This document shows, piece by piece, positions 1 through 4,882 of a stretch of DNA of 6,861 bases (positions are counted from its first letter, which is position 1; each line of letters begins with the position of its first letter). A program made the position numbers and the translations under genes. The DNA is from Angelakisella sp. (lineage in GTDB: Bacteria > Bacillota > Clostridia > Oscillospirales > Ruminococcaceae): assembly GCA_022794295.1 (NCBI GenBank), contig JAAWEO010000116.1, positions 1 to 6,861 on the forward strand. The letters are read 5' to 3'. The notes below the pieces were generated by a model. It was given only the letters and a program-made list of their open reading frames with translations, was not told the DNA's origin and searched no databases.

Positions 1-42
1 CTTCCGCAGAAGGTCCGCGCGCCTAACCCCTGGGCGTTCTTT

Positions 43-72
43 GGTTACTTTCTGTCGCAACAGAAAGTGACC
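43..72. repeat. Inverted repeat with CGCA loop
   Basis: The arms GGTTACTTTCTGT (43-55) and ACAGAAAGTGACC (60-72) pair over 13 positions, with one T-G wobble, around the loop CGCA. A short second dyad, CCCC-TCGCC-GGGG, follows directly (about 72-84). There is no T-tract on either strand, so this is more likely the end of a dispersed repeat or a folded RNA element than a terminator. The pairing is read directly from the sequence; the role is unknown. Confidence 0.7.
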
Positions 73-89
73 CCTCGCCGGGGAGGCGA

Positions 90-309
90 AACGAGACAAT
101 AGGCCTTTAGAACGAGACAGGAATGCGAAGGGGCAGACTGGCGCGTGGCAGTCAAAAGAAAACGAGACTATCACGAACCAAAACGCTGCACCCAGAATCG
201 AGAGGCAGACACGTTCAAGAAGCGGCCCTGCGGGCCTGTCTTGAAGGTCAGACAGACAAAACCGCCAGCGCCTGGCGCTCCCCGCGAGTAGGTAACGGCC
301 AGTCTCGTT
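90..309. repeat. Recurring AACGAGAC octamer (3 direct, 1 inverted)
   Basis: AACGAGAC occurs at 90-97, 111-118 and 161-168, and its reverse complement GTCTCGTT at 302-309. The third and fourth copies extend to a 9-base inverted pair (AACGAGACT at 161-169 and AGTCTCGTT at 301-309) that would enclose the 211-248 and 263-277 hairpins if transcribed. They could be protein-binding half-sites or pairing arms of a folded RNA. Chance is possible, but four copies of one octamer in 220 bases is notable. Confidence 0.45.
211..248. repeat. Long imperfect hairpin
   Basis: The outer arms ACGTTCAAGA (211-220) and TCTTGAAGGT (239-248) pair at 9 of 10 positions. Inside them GGCCC (224-228) pairs with GGGCC (232-236) around the 3-base loop TGC. 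The result is one extended hairpin with a small internal loop. It has no T-tract and sits in the non-coding stretch after fliH. Read directly from the sequence; function unknown. Confidence 0.65.
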
Positions 310-311
310 CC

Positions 312-396
312 GGCCGCGGCTTGTCACTTCGAGGCTACAAAGATACAGGGGGAAGCGGCTCGTGCCTTTCACAGCGCCAGGTTTTTAGCCGCGGCC
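312..396. repeat. 10-base inverted repeat enclosing 65 bases
   Basis: GGCCGCGGCT (312-321) is the exact reverse complement of AGCCGCGGCC (387-396). The arms could close a domain holding smaller internal pairings. GC-rich palindromic arms arise by chance more easily in GC-rich DNA, so the support is moderate. Confidence 0.45.
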
Positions 397-430
397 TAAA
401 TCGAAAGAAGCTGCCTCATTCCGGAGAATT

Positions 431-450
431 TCGCCCGCCGCAGCGGGCGA
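431..450. repeat. Perfect 8-bp hairpin with CGCA loop
   Basis: TCGCCCGC (431-438) pairs perfectly with GCGGGCGA (443-450) around the loop CGCA, the same four loop bases as in the 43-72 hairpin. The next hairpin, ACCGGAC-TGAT-GTCCGGT (477-494), follows 26 bases later with a perfect 7-bp stem. Neither has a T-tract. They add to the impression of a folded element rather than a coding region. Confidence 0.6.
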
Positions 451-532
451 CCAGGCGCTGTCCGCCCTGGACCCGGACCGGACTGATGTCCGGTGACAGA
501 AAGGCTAGCCGGTACTAGGCTCGGCGCCTGCC

Positions 533-571
533 CCCAGTCCTCGCCGGGTAGGGGCGTCAGCGCCCACTGGG
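533..571. repeat. Nested stem-loop across the fliH stop codon
   Basis: CCCAGT (533-538) pairs with ACTGGG (566-571), and inside it GGGCG (552-556) pairs with CGCCC (561-565) across the fliH stop codon (557-559). In the fliH transcript this could fold at the 3' end of the coding region. It lacks a following U-run, so an intrinsic terminator is unlikely. It may protect an mRNA end or be incidental. Confidence 0.4.
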
Positions 572-1372
572 CCGCTGGCTCTCAAATAAGACCTTCAGGT
601 TCTCCAGCTGCGATGTGACCGAAGCGTCAACTACACCCTCCGGTGTGTGCACCATGCACCCCCCCGGCGGAACATCTGCCCCCAGTACATCAACCGGCGG
701 AAACCCCGGCCGGCCGGCCAGCTCTGTTTTCAGCTCCTCTGCAAGCCCCGGCAGCCGGTCCGATACCTGCACACTGATCCATTCTGCATTTTTTACTGTG
801 GAAACCGCCTTCAGCACCAGGGGCTTCATAAGCTCCTTATGCTGAAGGATGCTCTCGTCCAATAGCTTCTGGGCGATCTCCAGGGCCAGGGTGGAAAGCC
901 CTTCCTCGTATTGACGCAAAAATTCCTTCTGGTCCCCCTGCAGCTGCTCCATCAGCCGGTCCAGCTCCCCCAGGCGGCTCTCGATGATCTGCCGCTTTTC
1001 CTGGTAAACAGCCTCGTAGGCAGCCCGCTTGGCCTCCTCCCGAAGCCCGGAGGCCTCGATCTCGGCCTCCGCCAGAATGCGCTCCCGCTCCTCATTGGCT
1101 CCTAAAAGGATCTGCCGCGCAGCCTCGTCGGCCTTCAATCGGGCCTGGGTCTCTAAAAACTCCGCCCGCTTTCTGCGCTCCTCCTCCAGCCTGTTTTCCC
1201 GCTCCTCCTCGGTTTCTTCCTCCTGAACAGGATCGGGGGCTGGCTGGGGATCCCTTTCCTCCTCCCCGGGCTCCCCCGAAGGCGGGGGGCGGGGGGTGTC
1301 ATCCGGGATGCGGTACACCTCGTCAGAGGGCACCAGCCTCCCCGGCTTTAGAATCTTAGGCAAGGATCTCAT
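557..1372 (-). CDS. fliH: Flagellar export-ATPase regulator FliH
   Basis: FliH is the cytoplasmic partner of the export ATPase FliI: it holds FliI at the export gate and restrains its activity. The product is 271 residues from the chosen ATG. It shows a Pro/Glu/Arg-rich, probably disordered N-terminus (about 20-60), a long charged coiled coil (about 55-150), and a compact C-terminal domain (about 155-262). The C-terminal domain contains ALEIAQKLL and ends near the TPEGVVDASV stretch, typical of FliH/YscL. A GTG nine bases upstream (1381) is also in frame, but only the ATG at 1372 has a plausible ribosome site (AGGTG, about 5-6 bases away). The start overlaps the fliG end by 17 bases, implying coupled translation. 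The glycine-spaced central repeat found in many FliH proteins is reduced here to AAYEAVYQEKR. Identity also rests on its place after fliG. fliI does not follow within the window. Confidence 0.9.
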   Translation of the reverse strand: MRSLPKILKPGRLVPSDEVYRIPDDTPRPPPSGEPGEEERDPQPAPDPVQEEETEEERENRLEEERRKRAEFLETQARLKADEAARQILLGANEERERILAEAEIEASGLREEAKRAAYEAVYQEKRQIIESRLGELDRLMEQLQGDQKEFLRQYEEGLSTLALEIAQKLLDESILQHKELMKPLVLKAVSTVKNAEWISVQVSDRLPGLAEELKTELAGRPGFPPVDVLGADVPPGGCMVHTPEGVVDASVTSQLENLKVLFESQRPSGR

Positions 1373-2363
1373 CCCCCTCACCTCTGGCTATGACGATCTC
1401 ACCGGTTTCCTCCAGCTGGCGGATAACCCCCACGATCTTCTGCTGGGCCTCCTCCACATCCTTCATGCGGATGTTATGCAGGAACTGGATATCCTGTTCC
1501 ACCGACTCCCGCATACGGGAGGACATATTCTGGAGGATAAGCTGCTTGACGTTCTCGTTGGCGGACTTGAGGGCCACTGCCAGGTCCTTGGTGTCCACCT
1601 CCCGGATAAACCGCTGCACCGACATACTGTCCAGATTGGCGATATCCTCGAAGACGAACATAAGCTTGTGGATCTCCTCGGCCAGGGCGGCGTCCTTTTC
1701 CCCCAGCTCGTCGAAGATGTACTTTTCTGTGGCCCGGTCCACCCGGTTCATGATCTCGGCAATGTAGGAGACACCGCCCACCTCTATCTGGTCGGAGGAC
1801 ACGATGCTGGAGAACCGCTTCTCCAGGGTGGCCTCCACCAGCTTGATCATCTCCGGCGAGACCCGGTCCAGCTCCGCAATGCGCTTGATCACATCCAGCT
1901 GGATGGATCGGGGCAGCTCCGCAATGATCTGTGCCGCCTGGTCGCTTCGGGCATAGGACAGGATCAGGGCGATGGTTTGGGGATGCTCGTTTTGTAGGAT
2001 CATCTGGATATTCTTGGCATCCGCCTTTCGGACAAACTCAAAGGACTTGGACCGCAGGGATTTGCTCAGGCGCTCCATAAAGGAGGTTGCCTGCTGCTGG
2101 CCGAAGGCCTTTTCCAGCACGTCCTTGGCGTAAAGAACGCCGCCCTCGTTGATGACCTTCTGGGTGATGCACAGGCCGTAGAAGTCCTCCACCGTGGCCT
2201 GCATATCCTCCGGGGAGAGGCGGTCCAGCTTGGCGATCTCCAGGGAGAGCTGCTCCACCTCCTCCTCGCTGAGGTACTTATATACCTCGGAGGCCCGTTC
2301 CGCCCCAAGGGCGACGATGACCGCTGCCGCTTTTTTTGCGGAGGTAAGTTCTTCTGTGGCCAT
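1356..2363 (-). CDS. fliG: Flagellar motor switch protein FliG
   Basis: FliG is the rotor subunit that sits on the MS ring, binds FliM and touches the stator, producing torque and setting rotation direction. The 335-residue length is normal. The N-terminal FliF-binding domain covers about 1-100, the middle domain carries the conserved EHPQ motif (126-129) followed by TIALIL, and the C-terminal torque domain (about 195-335) has MFVFED (235-240), the switch-related hydrophobic patch. In the torque helix, R283 and D291 align with E. coli R281 and D289, while the position of D288 is Q290, with E289 beside it. The start ATG lies 1 base after the fliF stop, and a strong AAGGAGGA site lies inside the fliF end. 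The gene overlaps fliH downstream. Identification is secure; the stator-contact alignment was made by eye. Confidence 0.97.
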   Translation of the reverse strand: MATEELTSAKKAAAVIVALGAERASEVYKYLSEEEVEQLSLEIAKLDRLSPEDMQATVEDFYGLCITQKVINEGGVLYAKDVLEKAFGQQQATSFMERLSKSLRSKSFEFVRKADAKNIQMILQNEHPQTIALILSYARSDQAAQIIAELPRSIQLDVIKRIAELDRVSPEMIKLVEATLEKRFSSIVSSDQIEVGGVSYIAEIMNRVDRATEKYIFDELGEKDAALAEEIHKLMFVFEDIANLDSMSVQRFIREVDTKDLAVALKSANENVKQLILQNMSSRMRESVEQDIQFLHNIRMKDVEEAQQKIVGVIRQLEETGEIVIARGEGDEILA

Positions 2364-2364
2364 G

Positions 2365-3951
2365 TTACTGGTCCTCCTTCAGCATAGACCGCAGCAAGGC
2401 GGCGGTGATCTCCGGGTTCTCCTTGGCAAATTCCCGGATCTCCTGGGTGATGGCGTTCTCCACCTGGTTGGAGTTTGCCAGGGCCTCGCTCTGGAGCATT
2501 CGCTTGTGCTCCTCGATCTCCTTTTCGATGCTCTGGCCCACTTCCTCCGGATTTGCCGCCGCGGCTTCCTCTGCCGCTTTCTTCTTCTTGCGCATTTGCA
2601 GGAAGACCAGAATAGCCACCAGCAGAAGGACCACAAACAGGAGGGCAAGACCCAGGATCAGGAGCAGGCGCTGGCGGCTGCTGAGGCCGGGCCCGATGAC
2701 CTGCTGGTTGTCGGTGGAGAAGTTCAGGTTGGTGACGCTGATGTTGTCGGAGGTGATGCTCACCGCCTTGGAGATCAGGTCCACCAGGGTCTCCTCAACA
2801 TCGATGTTGAAGTTGGGGTCATCTACAATAACCGCTACAGTGGCCCGCTGGAGAAGGGGCTCCCCCTTCTCGATCTGGGTCATGATATAGCTGACGTCGT
2901 AGTCGATGTGCTTGTGGTAGTCGGTGGCGGAGGCGTTGCCGCTTCCGTCGTCGTTGGGGTAGATGGGCGGGGCGTCGGTATTGTTCTCCTCCCCCACGAT
3001 CCCCTCGATTCCCACCGAGCCGTTAAGGGAATAGTCCTCCTCGAAGTGGTTGATGACACCGCTGTTGCCCCCGTTGGCGGCGGGCTGGTACTGCTTGGTC
3101 TCGGTGACCATCTTGTCGTAATCCAGGGAGACGGTGGCTACCGCGGTCACACCGTCCACCCCGTACCGGCCGGCCAGAAGGCGCTTGACGTTATCCTCGA
3201 TCCGCTTTGCAATCAGCTGCTCGTACTCCAGGCGCTGGACGCTGTAGTAGCCCTTGCTGGAGGCATCGTCCACCCCGGGCATCTGCACCCCGGTGGCGGC
3301 ATCGATGACCACCACGTCGGCGGCATCCAGCTTGGGGATGCTGCTGGCGGCCAGGTTCTTAATGGCGGTGACCCGCTCGGGGGTCAGCTCCGCGCCGGGC
3401 TTCATGCGGACGCTGACGCTGCCGGTGCTCTTCTGCTGGTTGGTCTGGTCCCATATGTAGTTGCTGGTGTCGGGCACGGTAAAGGTGACCACCGCGTCCT
3501 CGATGCCGGTCTGCCGCAGCAAGGTTTTCTGGGCCCGGTCCTGGGCGTCAAAGATCAGGCCGGTCTTTTTTTCGAACTCGGTGGCGGTAAAGCCGTTCAT
3601 GCTGGCAAAGGTGTCGTAGCTAAGGGTGGTTTTGGGGTAGCCCTTGCCATTCAGCTCGAATACCAGCTGGTCCCACATCTCGCTGGGCACCTGGACCTGT
3701 CCCCGGTCGTCGATCTTGGGCTGCACCCCCATCTCCTGGAGGGTGGCGTACACCTGCTTGCTTTCTTCGCTGGTCATACCGGGGAAGATGACCTGGTAGC
3801 CGCCCTTGGCGACATTGATCAGGATGGTGATCAGCAGGATCACCAGCAAAAGCGCCCCCGCGCCGGCGATAATAAGCTTTTTCGTCTTATCCGCCAGCTT
3901 GCCCCAAAACTCTTTTATTTTTTCCAGGATCTCTTTGAAATCTAACTTCAT
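2365..3951 (-). CDS. fliF: Flagellar MS-ring protein FliF
   Basis: FliF oligomerises in the cytoplasmic membrane to form the MS ring, the base on which rotor, rod and export gate assemble. The product is 528 residues, a usual length. It has a charged cytoplasmic N-terminus, one membrane helix (about 26-47), and periplasmic ring-building YscJ/FliF domains (about 50-225 and 240-415) with a Gly/Asn/Asp-rich linker near 290-345. A second membrane helix follows (about 428-452), then a cytoplasmic tail whose last 30 residues (ITQEIREFAKENPEITAALL region) form the FliG-binding helices. Start MKLDFKEI is preceded by no clear Shine-Dalgarno sequence. Instead the ATG overlaps the TGA of a small upstream ORF (3948-4046), which might couple translation. 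fliG begins 1 base after the stop. Confidence 0.97.
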   Translation of the reverse strand: MKLDFKEILEKIKEFWGKLADKTKKLIIAGAGALLLVILLITILINVAKGGYQVIFPGMTSEESKQVYATLQEMGVQPKIDDRGQVQVPSEMWDQLVFELNGKGYPKTTLSYDTFASMNGFTATEFEKKTGLIFDAQDRAQKTLLRQTGIEDAVVTFTVPDTSNYIWDQTNQQKSTGSVSVRMKPGAELTPERVTAIKNLAASSIPKLDAADVVVIDAATGVQMPGVDDASSKGYYSVQRLEYEQLIAKRIEDNVKRLLAGRYGVDGVTAVATVSLDYDKMVTETKQYQPAANGGNSGVINHFEEDYSLNGSVGIEGIVGEENNTDAPPIYPNDDGSGNASATDYHKHIDYDVSYIMTQIEKGEPLLQRATVAVIVDDPNFNIDVEETLVDLISKAVSITSDNISVTNLNFSTDNQQVIGPGLSSRQRLLLILGLALLFVVLLLVAILVFLQMRKKKKAAEEAAAANPEEVGQSIEKEIEEHKRMLQSEALANSNQVENAITQEIREFAKENPEITAALLRSMLKEDQ

Positions 3952-4046
3952 TCGCTCGTTACCGTCTCTCTATATAAAATGTGGTAACCATTGCCCCGAT
4001 CCCCGGCGGCCACAGACGGGCGGACGTCCTTTCCTCCTCTCCCCAT
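3948..4046 (-). CDS. Candidate 32-residue leader ORF overlapping fliF start
   Basis: An ATG at 4046 opens 32 codons (begins MGRGGKDVRP, ends ETVTSE) whose TGA overlaps the fliF ATG as ATGA, the classic arrangement for translational coupling. fliF itself lacks a good ribosome site, which makes coupling attractive. Against it, the ATG has no clear Shine-Dalgarno sequence upstream. The purine run GAGAGGAGGAAAGG lies just inside the ORF and has no start codon at normal distance after it. The composition is not obviously protein-like and I recognise no family. It could be chance. Confidence 0.25.
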   Translation of the reverse strand: MGRGGKDVRPSVAAGDRGNGYHILYRETVTSE

Positions 4047-4187
4047 CGGTTCAGCGAAACCCAAAAATCACAGGCGGTTCTGCATCTTGGCGAGGGTTTT
4101 GGGATAGGCTCGGAAAAGCATCGTCAAGGATCTGCGGGGATTTCTTCAAGGGTTGCCCTGGTTTTCTTTATAATCCGGCAGAAGGCG
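3952..4187 (-). other. 236-base fliE-fliF spacer
   Basis: fliE and fliF are usually only a few bases apart, but here 236 bases intervene. The spacer holds the candidate small ORF (3948-4046), a purine-rich tract GAGAGGAGGAAAGG with no start codon at the right distance, and a dyad GTTACC (3958-3963) / GGTAAC (3983-3988) enclosing the AT-rich ATTTTATATAG stretch just before fliF. I found no convincing promoter or terminator. I looked for a cyclic-di-GMP riboswitch and could not align the conserved core. Confidence 0.5.
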
Positions 4188-4493
4188 CTAGATCTGCATC
4201 TGCATGATCTCCTTGTACGCGCCAACGGCCCGGGAGGTGAGCTGCACAGCGGTCTCCACTGCGGTAGCCTCCAGGGCGGAGTTGATCATCAGGCTATGTA
4301 AGCTTCCTACATCCCCCATAGCCAGGTTGTAGGAATCCAGCCGGGCAGCCTCCTGGGTCTGGGCCAGGGTATCCATCGCCTCCTGCATAATGCTGGCGAA
4401 GGACTGTCCCCCGGCGGAGGGGTTCTGTACCTGCTGCTGGGCCGGGTCCTTGCTTTGGATGGAGGGAAGACTGGCAATCGGAACCAAATACAT
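4188..4493 (-). CDS. fliE: Flagellar hook-basal body protein FliE
   Basis: FliE is a small exported basal-body protein that joins the FliF ring to the proximal rod and is among the first substrates of flagellar export. The product is 101 residues from MYLVPIAS, normal for the family. A variable Gln/Ser-rich N-terminus (to about 32) precedes SFASIMQEAMDTLAQTQEAA, then the conserved region with LDSYNLAMGDVGSLHSLMI and a C-terminal helix ending in TSRAVGAYKEIMQMQI. No cleavable signal peptide is seen, as expected for type III export. A GTG 12 codons upstream (4529) is in frame but reads through the ribosome site, so ATG at 4493 with GGGAGG ten bases upstream is preferred. fliE appears to be the first gene of its transcript. 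flgB and flgC, often directly upstream, are absent here. Confidence 0.93.
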   Translation of the reverse strand: MYLVPIASLPSIQSKDPAQQQVQNPSAGGQSFASIMQEAMDTLAQTQEAARLDSYNLAMGDVGSLHSLMINSALEATAVETAVQLTSRAVGAYKEIMQMQI

Positions 4494-4503
4494 CTTATGA
4501 AAA

Positions 4504-4509
4504 CCTCCC
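4504..4509 (-). promoter_or_regulatory. fliE ribosome binding site
   Basis: GGGAGG lies ten bases before ATG 4493 and inside the coding frame of the GTG at 4529, which decides the fliE start. It directly abuts a CTGTTC copy (4510-4515) able to pair with an upstream segment. Confidence 0.75.
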
Positions 4510-4560
4510 GAACAGATTAGACGAAACACTGACCCCTGTTCCTTTGGAAAAACGGAACAG
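4510..4560 (-). promoter_or_regulatory. Competing hairpins in the fliE leader
   Basis: In transcript order CTGTTCC (4560-4554) can pair with GGAACAG (4542-4536) in a 7-bp stem with an 11-base loop. The same GAACAG (4541-4536) can instead pair with a later CTGTTC (4515-4510), a 6-bp stem ending immediately before the GGGAGG ribosome site (4509-4504). The two folds exclude each other, so the leader could control access to the ribosome site. The pairing is seen; the regulation is inference and the stems are short. Confidence 0.35.
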
Positions 4561-4609
4561 AAGCCATGCTGTCAGCGAAATATACAGTCAAAAGACATTC
4601 CTATAAGAT

Positions 4610-4638
4610 ATTATACACAAAGACCCCCCCGCTGTAAA
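4610..4638 (-). promoter_or_regulatory. Sigma-A-type promoter for fliE operon
   Basis: On the minus strand TTTACA (4638-4633) is followed after 17 bases by a perfect TATAAT (4615-4610). This is a near-consensus housekeeping promoter that predicts a start near 4603 and a leader of about 110 bases before the fliE ATG. It would drive fliE-fliF-fliG-fliH. The 17-base spacer contains a G7 run. Several palindromes lie just upstream. Confidence 0.75.
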
Positions 4639-4640
4639 GG

Positions 4641-4678
4641 CCGTAACGGAAAATTTCCGCACCTTTCGACCGGTCAAA
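4641..4678. promoter_or_regulatory. Cluster of three palindromes upstream of fliE promoter
   Basis: CCGT-A-ACGG (4641-4649) overlaps CGGAAA-A-TTTCCG (4647-4659), and GACCGGTC (4668-4675, extending to TTcGACCGGTCaAA) follows. They begin 2 bases upstream of the -35 box at 4633-4638, where an activator or repressor could bind. The dyads are read directly; the regulator, if any, is unknown. Confidence 0.4.
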
Positions 4679-4795
4679 TTCTGCCAAAGCAAAAGAGCCC
4701 CTGTTCTCCCTGCGCGTTGGGATGGACTGTCCCTATTAAAATATACGGCACAGGGCAAAAAGGTGCTTATCCCAATCAATCCTCTGTAGGTAAGG

Positions 4796-4819
4796 ATATT
4801 CCGGTTTCCCGCCGGATAT
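4796..4819. repeat. Hairpin with one bulge between cheV and fliE
   Basis: ATATTCCGG (4796-4804) pairs with CCGGATAT (4812-4819) apart from one bulged T, around a 7-base loop. It lies 5 bases from the stronger hairpin at 4825-4857, giving two tandem stem-loops after cheV. No T-run follows on the minus strand. Confidence 0.45.
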
Positions 4820-4824
4820 GCTCA

Positions 4825-4857
4825 AATGCCCCGGAAAGCACTGCCTTCCGGGGCATT
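4825..4857 (-). terminator. Strong hairpin after cheV, possible terminator
   Basis: AATGCCCCGGAA (4825-4836) and TTCCGGGGCATT (4846-4857) form a perfect 12-bp stem with a 9-base loop, 25 bases after the cheV coding end. On the minus strand only a short TTT run follows the stem, so termination may be weak. A TAAAAAATTTTTA-like AT tract lies between cheV and the stem. It could terminate cheV, stabilise its 3' end, or limit read-through into the separate fliE promoter. Confidence 0.5.
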
Positions 4858-4882
4858 GTAACGGCTAAAAAATTTTTAAGGA

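Larger units (their letters stand above)
1..556. other. Hairpin-rich non-coding region downstream of fliH
   Basis: This 556-base stretch follows the fliH stop and holds no gene I can support. The only long open frame (123-518, plus strand) encodes an Arg/Ser/Gly-rich, low-complexity product with no recognisable domain and no convincing ribosome site, and looks accidental. What the stretch does show is dense inverted repeats: 43-72, 211-248, 263-277, 312-321 with 387-396, 431-450, 477-494 and 533-571. It also has four copies of the octamer AACGAGAC, one of them inverted. No T-run follows any hairpin, so none looks like a normal intrinsic terminator. The general look resembles dispersed intergenic repeats I associate with Oscillospiraceae genomes, but that is memory and unverified. 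A structured RNA is an alternative. I saw no RNase P, tmRNA or tRNA signature. Confidence 0.55.

Noticed and set aside
123..518. 131-residue plus-strand open frame in the left non-coding region
   Set aside because: Arg/Ser/Gly-rich with no domain, no convincing ribosome site, and laid over several strong hairpins. It is better explained as a chance frame in a GC-rich structured repeat.
1..556. CRISPR array or tRNA/rRNA gene in the left region
   Set aside because: No regularly spaced long repeats, no tRNA cloverleaf and no rRNA signature could be found.
1296..1997. 233-codon open frame antisense to fliG
   Set aside because: Shadow frame opposite a well-identified gene, without a ribosome site or recognisable domain.
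2194..3945. 583-codon open frame antisense to fliG and fliF
   Set aside because: Long antisense frames are common opposite GC-rich genes with biased third positions. The product is a Gly/Val/Leu/His-rich shadow with no family, and fliF and fliG are certain on the other strand.
3952..4187. Possible cyclic-di-GMP riboswitch in the fliE-fliF spacer (CAGGGCAACCC and GGTTACC look superficially similar)
   Set aside because: The conserved GACGCAAAGC core and the paired tetraloop receptor cannot be aligned, and the two similar fragments are too far apart.
4735..4760. Possible SigD-type promoter upstream of fliE (GCCGTATAT resembling GCCGATAT)
   Set aside because: No TAAA at 15-16 bases upstream; the nearest TAAG is 17 away. 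The sigma-A match at 4610-4638 is far better.
4588..4779. 63-codon minus-strand open frame in the cheV-fliE spacer
   Set aside because: It overlaps the fliE promoter and palindromes, has no ribosome site and no recognisable product.
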